This document shows positions 1-7,555 of a stretch of 15,435 nucleotides of DNA, one piece after another. A program made the position numbers and the translations under genes. Each line of letters starts with the position of its first letter. Positions within the stretch are counted from its first letter, which is position 1. The DNA lies in assembly GCA_937893115.1 (NCBI GenBank), contig CALBGK010000079.1, positions 1 to 15,435 of the forward strand. Direction: 5' to 3'. The notes below the pieces were generated by a model. It saw only the letters and a list, made by a program, of their open reading frames with translations. It was not told the origin of the DNA and made no database searches. This DNA is from an uncultured Erysipelotrichaceae bacterium (GTDB lineage Bacteria; Bacillota_I; Bacilli_A; Erysipelotrichales; Erysipelotrichaceae).

Positions 1-233
1 ATGGACAAGGATGGGAAATGGATGCCATCGCTGCCTGTGTAGTAGGTGGTGTATCTTTCACTGGTGGTATCGGTAAGATCTCTGGTGTAGTAGTGGGCGT
101 ATTCATCTTCACTGCCCTAACATATTCATTAACTATTCTTGGTATCGACGCTAACTTACAATTCGTATTGTCAGGAATTATCATCCTATCAGCTGTTACT
201 TTGGATAGCTTAAAATACGTACAAAAGAAGTAA
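1..233 (+). CDS. Sugar ABC transporter permease, RbsC/MglC-like, 3' end only
   Basis: This is the last 77 or so codons of an inner-membrane permease; the gene begins before the window. The first complete in-frame codon is at position 3, and the reading continues through a Met at 18 that is internal, not a start. The residues around that Met (GQGWEMDAIAACVVGG, then SFTGGIG) match the conserved C-terminal cytoplasmic loop of ribose/galactose-type (CUT2) permeases, which have E-MDAIAA-V-GG-S--GG-G. Two hydrophobic segments follow, and the protein ends in a short basic tail (KYVQKK). Such permeases form the membrane channel with an RbsA-type ATPase and a lipoprotein receptor. The substrate cannot be told from this fragment. 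A terminator follows directly, so it is the last gene of its operon. Confidence 0.9.
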   Translation, partial: GQGWEMDAIAACVVGGVSFTGGIGKISGVVVGVFIFTALTYSLTILGIDANLQFVLSGIIILSAVTLDSLKYVQKK

Positions 234-240
234 AAACGGT

Positions 241-264
241 AAAGACTCGCTTAGGCGAGTTTTT
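241..264 (+). terminator. Rho-independent terminator after the permease
   Basis: A perfect 6-bp stem ACTCGC (245-250) / GCGAGT (255-260) with a TTAG loop. It extends through AAAG pairing with the following TTTT (one G-T wobble). The T run at 260-264 makes it an intrinsic terminator separating the permease operon from the hydrogenase operon. Confidence 0.85.
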
Positions 265-286
265 ATAATTGTCATTTTGTGAAAAA

Positions 287-316
287 TTGAACTTAATAAA
301 TAATATTGATTATGAT
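287..316 (+). promoter_or_regulatory. Probable promoter of the hydrogenase operon
   Basis: TTGAAC (287-292) and TATGAT (311-316) are separated by 18 bp and look like a sigma-A type -35/-10 pair. They lie between the upstream terminator and the ATG at 353. The first gene has a GAGG ribosome binding site at 341-344, 8 bases before its ATG. No clear regulator site was identified; the TTGTGAA-like bases at 277-283 only loosely resemble a Rex half-site. Confidence 0.55.
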
Positions 317-352
317 AAGATAAAGGCAGTTAAGAAATAAGAGGCAATAATT

Positions 353-1816
353 ATGGGTTTGTTTAAACATGATGCGCGAGTCTTAAAATTTGATATCTTA
401 AGAGAAATCGCGGAAGAAACTTACAACGGAACACTGACTGATGAATCGATTAATCAGTATATAAAGAAGCTGACTCCAGGCAATAAGACACAGTTTAGAT
501 GTTGCATCTATAAGGAAAGAGAAATATTAAGACAAAGAGCCCGTCTGTCGATGGGTAAGATGGCTAATGATGAAACTACTCATCACCCTAAACAAATCGT
601 ACAAGTCATCAATGCCGCTTGTGACGGTTGTACGATCAAAAAGATACAAGTTACTGACAACTGTCGTAAATGTATGGCCAAAAACTGTATGGCAGCCTGT
701 AACTTTGGTGCCATCTCAATGGGAACCAATAGAGCAGAAATCGACTATGACAAGTGTAAGGAATGTGGTGCCTGTGCAAGAAGCTGTCCATTCAATGCGA
801 TAGTTATCACGGAAAGACCATGTAAGGCATCATGCCCTGTCGACGCTATCACATATGATGAAGATGGTATCGCTTTAATTAATGAAGATAAGTGTATCAA
901 TTGTGGACGCTGTCAGGCAGCATGTCCATTTGGTGCTATCGATGATATATCTTGGATTGTCCCAGTAGTTGAACTATTAAAGATGAATACCAAGATGGTA
1001 GCTATGATCGCGCCATCAATTCAGGGCCAATTCTCTAATACCAGTATTGGCCAAATCAAGAAAGCCATCAAGATGTTAGGCTTTAATGAAGTAGTTGAAG
1101 CTGCTATCGGTGCTGATATTGTCGCATATTATGAACATGAAGAGCTAAAAGAACATATAGAAAAGGGTGTACCAATGACTACTTCTTGTTGTCCAGCCTT
1201 TGTCAATATGGCTAAGATACACTTCCCAGAAGTCTATAAGAATAATGTATCGACCATGGTATCACCAATGATGGCTACGGCTTCACTCTTGAAGAAGCAA
1301 TATCCCGATTACGGTATTGTCTTTATCGGACCGTGCTTAGCGAAGAAACAAGAAGCGATGGAAGAATTTACCAGTGTAGACTATGTCTTGACCTTTGAAG
1401 AACTAGCGGCCATGCTCATAGCTAAAAAGATACATCCTTCGGAATTAGATGTCGAGGAAGAGAAGATGGTATCTAACTATGGCCGTAACTTTGCCCAAGG
1501 CGGTGGCGTATCCAAGGCCGTCGTAGAAGTGAGCAAGGAAAAGGGTGAAGATAATTTTACAAGCTATTATGCCGATGGAGCATTTGATTGTAAGAAGCAA
1601 TTACTACTTATGAAATTAGGCAAATTCCCATATCAGATATTAGAGGGTATGTGTTGTGATGGCGGATGTATCAATGGACCATGCACAGTAGAAGATGCCA
1701 TAGTCGTCAAAGGCAGAATGAATAAAGAAAATGTGGGCAGAGAATCAACGATTTGTGATTCGATGAAGTACTATAAAGTTGAAGAGAGCGGTCTCACATT
1801 GCACCGTGAGAAATAG
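353..1816 (+). CDS. [FeFe] hydrogenase, group B-like, with N-terminal Fe-S clusters
   Basis: A 487-residue iron-only hydrogenase catalysing 2H+ + 2e- to H2, probably cytoplasmic and ferredoxin-linked. All three H-cluster motifs are present. P1 is TTSCCPAF (C279, C280), P2 is IGPCLAKK (C328) and P3 is EGMCCDGGC (E431, M433, C435, C439). By analogy with Clostridium CpI, C280, C328, C435 and C439 are the cluster ligands and C279 the proton-transfer cysteine. The N-terminal half carries many Fe-S cysteines: C90, C93, C104, C107, C112, C116, then C135/138/141/145, C157/161 and C181/184/187/191. The AF after SCCP and GPC rather than MPC in P2 point to the monomeric group B lineage, not classical group A. 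It is first in a four-gene operon, 8 bp before the next gene. Physiological direction cannot be read from sequence. No maturase (hydE, hydF, hydG) is nearby. Confidence 0.92.
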   Translation: MGLFKHDARVLKFDILREIAEETYNGTLTDESINQYIKKLTPGNKTQFRCCIYKEREILRQRARLSMGKMANDETTHHPKQIVQVINAACDGCTIKKIQVTDNCRKCMAKNCMAACNFGAISMGTNRAEIDYDKCKECGACARSCPFNAIVITERPCKASCPVDAITYDEDGIALINEDKCINCGRCQAACPFGAIDDISWIVPVVELLKMNTKMVAMIAPSIQGQFSNTSIGQIKKAIKMLGFNEVVEAAIGADIVAYYEHEELKEHIEKGVPMTTSCCPAFVNMAKIHFPEVYKNNVSTMVSPMMATASLLKKQYPDYGIVFIGPCLAKKQEAMEEFTSVDYVLTFEELAAMLIAKKIHPSELDVEEEKMVSNYGRNFAQGGGVSKAVVEVSKEKGEDNFTSYYADGAFDCKKQLLLMKLGKFPYQILEGMCCDGGCINGPCTVEDAIVVKGRMNKENVGRESTICDSMKYYKVEESGLTLHREK

Positions 1817-1824
1817 GAGGGAAA

Positions 1825-2082
1825 ATGATTACAGTAGAAGTGTGCCTAGGCAGTGCTTGTTATGTAAGGGGAAGTAAGAAAGCCGTCGATATCTTAAAAG
1901 AGATTATCAGCGAAAATCATTGGGAAGATAAGATTGAACTCAAGGGTAGTTTTTGCCAGAAATACTGTGAAAAACAAAATGGTCTCGGTATCAGAGTGAA
2001 TAATGAGTATTTGGAGGGTGTTGGCATTCATAATTTGAAAGAAGTCTTTGAAGCAAGGATAAACGAGTTATTATGCCAATAA
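1825..2082 (+). CDS. Small [2Fe-2S] thioredoxin-like ferredoxin (NuoE/HndA-type)
   Basis: An 85-residue protein corresponding to the C-terminal thioredoxin-fold [2Fe-2S] module of NuoE/HndA proteins, standing alone. The four expected ligands are visible as C7-x4-C12 (VCLGSACYVRG) and C44-x3-C48 (FCQKYC), followed by the usual GLGIRVNNEYLEGV strand-turn segment. It probably passes electrons between, or senses the redox state with, the two hydrogenases that flank it. The ribosome binding site AGGAGGG (1815-1821) overlaps the stop codon of the preceding hydrogenase. Its own end overlaps the next gene by 10 bp, which suggests translational coupling. An extra cysteine near the C terminus (C84) is not part of the motif. 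Confidence 0.87.
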   Translation: MITVEVCLGSACYVRGSKKAVDILKEIISENHWEDKIELKGSFCQKYCEKQNGLGIRVNNEYLEGVGIHNLKEVFEARINELLCQ

Positions 2083-3740
2083 TAAAATTAAGCGAAGATA
2101 ACTGTCGGCACTGTATGCGTTGTGTAAGAGTCTGCCCAACAAATGCAATGACCTATATCAACGAAGAACCAGTCATCAATGAAGATGAATGTATTCTTTG
2201 TGGCAAGTGCTATGCGATATGTCCTCATAGCGCTAAGGAAATAAACAGCGATTTACGTTTGATCAACACTTGGCTTAGTGATGGCGAGAAAGTAGTTATA
2301 AGTGTTGCACCAAGCTTTGTCAGGGTATTTCCATCATTTAAACATCTTAAAGAAAGCCTTTATAAAAAAGGCTTCTTTGCGGTTGATGAAACATCTAAGG
2401 GAGCTATGCTGGTATCCGAGCAATACTTGTCTTTGATGAAAGAGGGCAAGATGGACAACATCATCTCTACTTGTTGTCCAGCTATTGTTGACTATGTGGA
2501 AAAATATTTTCCTGATTGTGTTAAATACTTAGCACCAGTTGTCTCGCCAATGATAGCGCACGCTAAAGAATTAAAAAAGGAATATGAGGGAGCTAAGGTA
2601 GTCTTTTTAACTCCTTGTATAGCTAAGAAAAAAGAAATCCTAAAAAGAGAAGTTAGTGGTATTGTTGATGCGACTATCTCGATGGAAGAGATGTTTAATT
2701 TTTTAAATGAAGATTTTTCAGAAGATGATAAAGATTATGATGATGAAGATAGATTGATATCAAGAATTTATCCTAGTGGTGGGGGAATATTAAAGACCTT
2801 ACCAGAGAGCGACCGCTACAAGATGATACATGTTGAAGACATTAAAAATGCCAAGGTCTTACTGGAAGCTTTATCGCGTGGTGAATTACATAATTATTTC
2901 ATCGAAATGTCAGCTTGCGAGCATTCTTGTATCAATGGTCCACTGATTGTTCATATGAATGATAAAGAATATAAAGCTTTAGACATCATGGAAGAAGAGA
3001 TTAAGAGAGCCGCTAAGGCCAGTGGCGAAGACTTAAGGGATGATTTAAAGATAGAATATAGCGCCAAAAAAGTAGAAAAGATTGAACATAGCGAAGAAGA
3101 GATACTCGATACTTTATATTTGATGGGCAAAACCAATAAAGAGATGGAGCTAAATTGTGGTGCTTGTGGCTATGAGACTTGTCGTCTTAAAGCTATAGCA
3201 GTATTAGAAAAGAAGGCTGATATCAATTTATGCTTGCCTAAGGCTTTAAAAGACGCTACGTCATATGCTAATCTCATCATCTCTAATACCCCTAATGGTA
3301 TCATCGTTCTAGATGAAAATCTGAAGATAGAAGAGATTAATCCGTCAGCTAAGCGCATGCTGGATGTTGAAGAATTCAGTGTCATTGGCTTGCCGATTGA
3401 AATGTTACTAAATGATAGTGGCCTTTTAAGAGAGATTAGACAAGTTCACAATGTACAATATTATAAATGTGAATATGTAAAATATGGTTTAACTATCGAT
3501 CATGCGATTATCAGAATTCGAGAGAATAACAAAATAATCTTAATCTTGATGGATTTGACCATCGAAGCGAAGAAAGAAAAGGCTTTGAGCGACATTCGCC
3601 GTCAGACTATCGAGGTCACCGATCAAGTCATCGATGATCAGATGCGCACGGTTCAAGAGATAGCTTCTCTGCTCGGTGAGACAACAGCCAAAGCCAAGGT
3701 GGCATTATCTAAGCTAAAGAAAGAGCTAGAAAATGAATGA
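2073..3740 (+). CDS. Sensory-type [FeFe] hydrogenase with PAS domain (group C, HydS-like)
   Basis: A 555-residue multidomain protein. In order: two [4Fe-4S] ferredoxin motifs (C11/14/17/21 and C40/43/46/50); an H-cluster domain (about 70-300) with P1 STCCPA (C134, C135), P2 TPCIAKKKE (C182) and P3 EMSACEHSC (C282, C286); an extra Fe-S motif C362-x2-C365-x4-C370-x16-C387; a PAS domain (about 398-500); and a helical, probably coiled-coil tail (500-555). This architecture is that of group C hydrogenases, thought to sense H2 or redox state rather than turn over H2 in bulk. In P3, Ser280 replaces the Met of catalytic enzymes and EHS replaces PGG, in keeping with a sensor. No kinase or output domain is attached, so signalling probably goes through the PAS and tail region to the phosphatase encoded next, whose gene overlaps this one by 8 bp. 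The ATG at 2073 lies inside the preceding gene. Confidence 0.9.
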   Translation: MPIIKLSEDNCRHCMRCVRVCPTNAMTYINEEPVINEDECILCGKCYAICPHSAKEINSDLRLINTWLSDGEKVVISVAPSFVRVFPSFKHLKESLYKKGFFAVDETSKGAMLVSEQYLSLMKEGKMDNIISTCCPAIVDYVEKYFPDCVKYLAPVVSPMIAHAKELKKEYEGAKVVFLTPCIAKKKEILKREVSGIVDATISMEEMFNFLNEDFSEDDKDYDDEDRLISRIYPSGGGILKTLPESDRYKMIHVEDIKNAKVLLEALSRGELHNYFIEMSACEHSCINGPLIVHMNDKEYKALDIMEEEIKRAAKASGEDLRDDLKIEYSAKKVEKIEHSEEEILDTLYLMGKTNKEMELNCGACGYETCRLKAIAVLEKKADINLCLPKALKDATSYANLIISNTPNGIIVLDENLKIEEINPSAKRMLDVEEFSVIGLPIEMLLNDSGLLREIRQVHNVQYYKCEYVKYGLTIDHAIIRIRENNKIILILMDLTIEAKKEKALSDIRRQTIEVTDQVIDDQMRTVQEIASLLGETTAKAKVALSKLKKELENE

Positions 3741-4923
3741 GATCTGTTATCACGTCGAAGCGTGTTATAAGTCATTAAATAAATATAAGGAAGAGTTATG
3801 TGGTGACAATGTTCGTTTAAAACGTGAAAAAGAATTTTTCCACATGGTCTTAGCTGATGGTCTAGGCTCAGGAGTTAAGGCTAATATCTTATCTAATCTC
3901 ACATCGACCATTATTTCCGAGATGGTATCTAGTGGTGAAGAATTAGAAGATGTCATTGATACGATGATACATACACTTCCCGAATGTAAAGAAAGAGGTA
4001 TAGCCTATTCGACTTTTTCTATTGCCCAGGTATTTAATTATGGTCTAGTCTATCTAGCTGAATTTGATAATCCTAAAGCTATTGTCTTAAGGGATAGACA
4101 GATCTTAGACCTCAATTATATCAATAGGAAAATCATCGATAAGGAAGTGAATGAAGCAGTCTTTAAGGCTCATGAAAATGATGTGATACTTCTATTTTCT
4201 GATGGTTTAATCCATGCAGGACTTGGACAATCACTAAATTTTGGTTGGGACCATAAAGCGATTGAAGACTTTGTCATTTCGACTTTTAGGCCTAATGATA
4301 AAGTTGAAGATATGGTAGATATTTTACTAGCTAATGTAAATTATCTCTATGGTGGAAAGTGTGGTGATGATTCAACAGTAGCCATCATGAAGGTAGTAAA
4401 GGCTAAGAATACTATTGTGATGGTTGGGCCTCCAAAGAATAAAGAAGATGATGCTCTTGTCGTCAACAAACTTATGAAAGCCAGTGGTAAGAAGGTGTGT
4501 TGCGGTGGTACAACTTCCAATATTGTCGCCAGAGTATTAGGGAAAGAGGTAAGCATGAATGTCGATATGTCTACTTTAAGTGTCGATGTGCCACCAACCG
4601 TTCATATCGAAGGCATCGATTTAGCTACTGAAGGTGTATTGACTCTGCAGAAAGTCGTATCTTATTTACGTAAGATGGTCGATGATCCAAAACTATTAAA
4701 AGATGTCTTATCATCTAAGGACCACGATGGCGCTTTAGATTTGCTCAGAGTTCTCATCAATGATTCAACTATGATTACTTTTATGGTTGGACAAAGCGAT
4801 AATCCAGCCCATAAGGCTCTAGCTTATTCGACCATAAGCCTCAACGCTAAAAAACAGATCATTGAAGAAATAGCGACTTATTTGCGTAAACTAAATAAGA
4901 TTGTGGAAGTAGAATATTATTAA
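3733..4923 (+). CDS. SpoIIE-type PP2C Ser/Thr protein phosphatase with extra C-terminal domain
   Basis: A 396-residue protein whose first 225 or so residues form a SpoIIE/PP2C metal-dependent phosphatase. The acidic metal ligands are visible: D25 in CGDN, D42-G43 in LADGLGSG, D157-G158 in LFSDGL and D212-D213 in GGKCGDDST. There is no signal peptide or membrane segment, so it should be cytosolic. Residues 226-396 form an additional region I do not recognise. It starts VMVGPPKNKEDD and includes a Cys-Cys pair (C256-C257, in KKVCCGGTTSN). Its 8-bp overlap with the sensory hydrogenase gene strongly suggests the two act together, with the hydrogenase-PAS protein controlling dephosphorylation of an unknown phosphoprotein. 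No kinase or anti-sigma/anti-anti-sigma pair is in the window. Comparable hydrogenase-phosphatase clusters are, from memory, known in other anaerobic Bacillota (hfs genes of Thermoanaerobacterium). Confidence 0.87.
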   Translation: MNEICYHVEACYKSLNKYKEELCGDNVRLKREKEFFHMVLADGLGSGVKANILSNLTSTIISEMVSSGEELEDVIDTMIHTLPECKERGIAYSTFSIAQVFNYGLVYLAEFDNPKAIVLRDRQILDLNYINRKIIDKEVNEAVFKAHENDVILLFSDGLIHAGLGQSLNFGWDHKAIEDFVISTFRPNDKVEDMVDILLANVNYLYGGKCGDDSTVAIMKVVKAKNTIVMVGPPKNKEDDALVVNKLMKASGKKVCCGGTTSNIVARVLGKEVSMNVDMSTLSVDVPPTVHIEGIDLATEGVLTLQKVVSYLRKMVDDPKLLKDVLSSKDHDGALDLLRVLINDSTMITFMVGQSDNPAHKALAYSTISLNAKKQIIEEIATYLRKLNKIVEVEYY

Positions 4924-4987
4924 TTATTTCACATAAAATTCACTTACATCACATTTTAAAAACATAATCGGACAATATAATAAAATC

Positions 4988-5042
4988 ACAGTTGAGCTAA
5001 TGATGTACCCCCTTAATATCAATAATATAAAAGCTGAACTGT
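4988..5042 (+). repeat. Imperfect long-loop inverted repeat in the hydrogenase operon 3' region
   Basis: CAGTTGAGCT (4989-4998) can pair with AGCTGAACTG (5032-5041) with one G-G mismatch, and A4988-T5042 extends it, around a 33-base loop. It lies between the phosphatase stop and the terminator at 5051. It could be an mRNA 3'-end structure or chance. The 506-bp gene-free stretch 4924-5429 holds this repeat, the terminator, a promoter and the T-box leader. Nothing is recognised in 4924-4987 or 5085-5163. Confidence 0.3.
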
Positions 5043-5050
5043 TTATTCCT

Positions 5051-5084
5051 AAAAAGATGCAGACTCCTTTCCTGCATCTTTTTT
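5051..5084 (+). terminator. Rho-independent terminator of the hydrogenase operon
   Basis: A strong 12-bp perfect stem, AAAAAGATGCAG (5051-5062) with CTGCATCTTTTT (5072-5083), and a 9-base loop. The T run at the end serves the plus strand. The A run on the other side means it could also terminate minus-strand transcription. Confidence 0.85.
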
Positions 5085-5163
5085 GATTATTTGGTCTATG
5101 TTTTTCAACATGGTTTTGATCATAGTTATTTAAAATGGAATTATTCAATTTAAAGGGATTTAA

Positions 5164-5192
5164 TTGACTATTCTTGATAATTTACTTATAAT
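5164..5192 (+). promoter_or_regulatory. Promoter of the T-box/lysS transcript
   Basis: TTGACT (5164-5169) and a perfect TATAAT (5187-5192) with the ideal 17-bp spacing. The expected transcription start near 5199 falls just before the T-box stem I sequences, so promoter and riboswitch fit together. Confidence 0.8.
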
Positions 5193-5198
5193 GTCAAA

Positions 5199-5409
5199 GA
5201 AATCACGGTGAAGAGAAGAGTAATTTATTCCGATGCCCAAAGAGAGTTCTATATTATGGTGGAAATAGAATGAGATAGGATGAATGAAGAAAGCCTTGGA
5301 GTGAAGCGTATTTCTGCGTTAAAGATAATCGAGTTGTCTATAAGTGTAGCTTATAGGAATTAAGGTGGTACCGCGTGATATATTACGTCCTTAAGATGGG
5401 CGTTTTTTT
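5199..5409 (+). promoter_or_regulatory. T-box riboswitch, lysine-type, controlling lysS
   Basis: The leader has T-box landmarks in order: AAGAGTAA (AGTA box, about 5215-5222), AGAGAG (5241-5246), the apical ATGGTGGAA segment, and the near-invariant T-box AAGGTGGTACCGCG (5362-5375). TTTATTC (5223-5229) can pair with GAATGAA (5282-5288), which puts the specifier loop at GAAAGCC (5289-5295). This contains the lysine codons AAA (5290-5292) and AAG (5291-5293), in agreement with the LysRS gene downstream. TTAAGG (5360-5365) and CCTTAA (5389-5394) can form the antiterminator. ACGTCC (5385-5390) with GGGCGT (5398-5403) plus seven Ts forms the competing terminator. Uncharged tRNA-Lys would thus allow readthrough into lysS. 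The exact specifier register (AAA or AAG) is my inference; GAA also occurs there. Confidence 0.93.
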
Positions 5410-5429
5410 ATTTTAGAAAGGATATTGTT

Positions 5430-7340
5430 ATGGAAGAAAAATTAAATGACCAGCAGCTAGTTCGCCGTCAGAAGATGGAAGAGCTAAGAGAAAAAGGCAT
5501 TGACCCTTTTGGGCAAGCTTTTAAAAGAGATGCGAATTCAGCGAGTATCAAAGCTGAATATGGCAAAATGACTAAAGAAGAACTAGAAGAAAAGAATGTA
5601 GTTAAGACTATAGCTGGACGTATCATGTCTAAAAGAAGAATGGGTAAACTTGGATTTATGCATCTTCAAGACAAGGATGGACAGATTCAAGTGGTTGTAT
5701 CTAAGAATATCGTTGGCGATGATGTCTATGAGATATTTAAGTCTAGCGATATCGGCGATATCGTCGGTATCAAGGGCAATATCGTTAAGACAGATTCAGG
5801 CGAATTATCTGTTAAAGCTAGCGAATATACTCACTTAACTAAGGCTTTAAGACCTTTGCCAGAGAAGTATCATGGCTTACAAGATATTGAAGAGCGCTAT
5901 CGTCGCCGTTATCTCGATCTGATCATGAATGAGGATGCTAAAAACATTGCATTCTTGCGACCAAGAATTATTCGCGCCATTCAGCGTTATCTTGATGGAA
6001 AGGGATTAGTAGAAGTAGAAACACCAGTACTTCAAGGCATTTTAGGTGGAGCTGCTGCCCGTCCATTTATCACCCATCACAATACTTTAAATAAGGATTA
6101 TTACTTGCGAATTGCAACTGAACTTCCATTAAAGAGATTGATCGTCGGTGGTATGGAAGGCGTCTATGAGATAGGAAGACTGTTCAGAAATGAAGGTATG
6201 GATACTAAACACAATCCAGAATTTACTACCGTTGAAGCCTATGTTGCTTACTCAGATATGTATGGGATGATGGATTTGTGTGAAGGTTTATTCCATTATG
6301 TAGCTAAGGAAATCAACAAGAGTATCGTAAAAATTGGCGATGTGGAAATCGATCTGAATAAGGAATTTAAACGCCTGAATATGACCGATGCCGTAAATGC
6401 CAAGACGAATGCCGATCTACGCAATATGTCATTAGAAGATGCTGAAGACTTAGCGAAAAAATATGATATAACTTTAGAGAAACACGAACACAGTATTGGT
6501 CATATCATCAATAAATTGTTTGAAGAACTGTGTGAAGAAGACATTGTTCAGCCAACTTTTGTTTATGGCCATCCAATCGAAATATCGCCACTAGCGAAAA
6601 AAGATCCTGAAGATCCACGCTTTACTCAACGCTTTGAGATGTATATCTGCGGCACTGAATACGCTAACGCTTTTACTGAATTAAACGATCCTATCGATCA
6701 GCGCGAACGCTTTGAAAATCAATTAAAACTAAAAGCTTTAGGTGATGATGAAGCCAGTGAAATGGATGTAGACTATGTCGAAGCTCTAGAGTATGGGCTC
6801 CCACCAACTGGCGGTATCGGCATTGGTATCGATAGGTTAGTAATGTTTTTTGCGGAAGTTGATTCTATCAGAGAAGTATTGCTATTCCCGACGATGAAAC
6901 CAACAGATGGTAATAAAAAGCGTGAGACTAAAACTGTAAGTCAAATAGTTGACGGTCCAAAACCAGATTTCAGGAATGTTAAAATTGAGCCTATTTTTGA
7001 AGAGATGATAGACTTTGAAACTTTTGCGAAAGCCGACTATCGCGCAGTAAAGATATTAGCTTGTGAAGCGGTGGCTAAGTCAAAAAAATTATTGAAGTTT
7101 ACTCTTGATGATGGCGAAAGAAAAGACCGCGTCATCCTTAGTGGCATACATGAGTATTATGAACCGGAAGAACTTGTTGGCAAAACTGCAATAGCAATAG
7201 TTAATCTGCCACCTCGCAAGATGATGGGCATTGATTCTGAGGGTATGCTTATTTCGGCGGTACATGAAGAAGATGGACACGAAGGATTGCATCTTTTAAT
7301 GGTCGATGACAGAATTCCGGCAGGTGCTAAGCTGTATTAA
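5430..7340 (+). CDS. lysS: Lysyl-tRNA synthetase (class II) with C-terminal Trbp111-like tRNA-binding domain
   Basis: A 636-residue enzyme that charges tRNA-Lys with lysine using ATP. An N-terminal OB-fold anticodon-binding domain (about 58-138) precedes the class II catalytic core. Motif 1 lies around 174-200 (FLRPRII...VEVETPVLQ), motif 2 at 246-271 ([11 protein letters not shown]...HNPEFTTVE) and motif 3 at 457-474 ([16 protein letters not shown]). Bacterial LysRS normally ends near residue 495-505. Here a linker is followed by about 115 extra residues (520-636) resembling the EMAPII/Trbp111 OB-fold that usually ends bacterial MetRS ([35 protein letters not shown]). The added domain should raise affinity for tRNA. 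The ATG at 5430 follows an AAAGGAT ribosome binding site and the T-box leader. It is the only gene in its transcription unit, closed by the terminator at 7429. Confidence 0.96.
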   Translation: MEEKLNDQQLVRRQKMEELREKGIDPFGQAFKRDANSASIKAEYGKMTKEELEEKNVVKTIAGRIMSKRRMGKLGFMHLQDKDGQIQVVVSKNIVGDDVYEIFKSSDIGDIVGIKGNIVKTDSGELSVKASEYTHLTKALRPLPEKYHGLQDIEERYRRRYLDLIMNEDAKNIAFLRPRIIRAIQRYLDGKGLVEVETPVLQGILGGAAARPFITHHNTLNKDYYLRIATELPLKRLIVGGMEGVYEIGRLFRNEGMDTKHNPEFTTVEAYVAYSDMYGMMDLCEGLFHYVAKEINKSIVKIGDVEIDLNKEFKRLNMTDAVNAKTNADLRNMSLEDAEDLAKKYDITLEKHEHSIGHIINKLFEELCEEDIVQPTFVYGHPIEISPLAKKDPEDPRFTQRFEMYICGTEYANAFTELNDPIDQRERFENQLKLKALGDDEASEMDVDYVEALEYGLPPTGGIGIGIDRLVMFFAEVDSIREVLLFPTMKPTDGNKKRETKTVSQIVDGPKPDFRNVKIEPIFEEMIDFETFAKADYRAVKILACEAVAKSKKLLKFTLDDGERKDRVILSGIHEYYEPEELVGKTAIAIVNLPPRKMMGIDSEGMLISAVHEEDGHEGLHLLMVDDRIPAGAKLY

Positions 7341-7428
7341 AAAAACTATATAGTCTATTTATATTCTTTGAAAGCGTTCGTATGTCATCGTAAGCCATAT
7401 GAATGGTTAAAAGATATTAGAAAACACG

Positions 7429-7462
7429 AGCTGAACCAAACATAAGTTTTGTTCAGCTTTTT
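7429..7462 (+). terminator. Rho-independent terminator of lysS
   Basis: AGCTGAAC (7429-7436) pairs with GTTCAGCT (7451-7458); after one C-T mismatch, AAA (7438-7440) pairs with TTT (7447-7449) around a 6-base loop. A run of five Ts ends it. It lacks a clear T run on the minus strand, so it serves lysS rather than the convergent efflux gene. Confidence 0.85.
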
Positions 7463-7555
7463 AAATGCATCAATGAGTATCATCGCCATAAATGCAAATA
7501 AGGAGTTAAAAAAAGATGCCTGAGACATCAATAAGAGAGCAGATATCGCCAATCA

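Noticed and set aside
277..293. Possible Rex (NADH-sensing) operator TTGTGAAAAATTGAAC upstream of the hydrogenase operon
   Set aside because: The half-sites are imperfect and the spacer is 3 rather than 4 bases, so it is only a loose match in AT-rich DNA, although Rex control would make biological sense.
4924..5148. Minus-strand open frame of 74 codons with a hydrophobic stretch
   Set aside because: It needs a TTG start, has no ribosome binding site, and runs through the terminator hairpin at 5051-5084; the protein resembles nothing I know.
7369..7382. cre-like sequence TGAAAGCGTTCGTA downstream of lysS
   Set aside because: Two of the conserved positions mismatch, and it lies between a stop codon and a terminator where CcpA control is unlikely.
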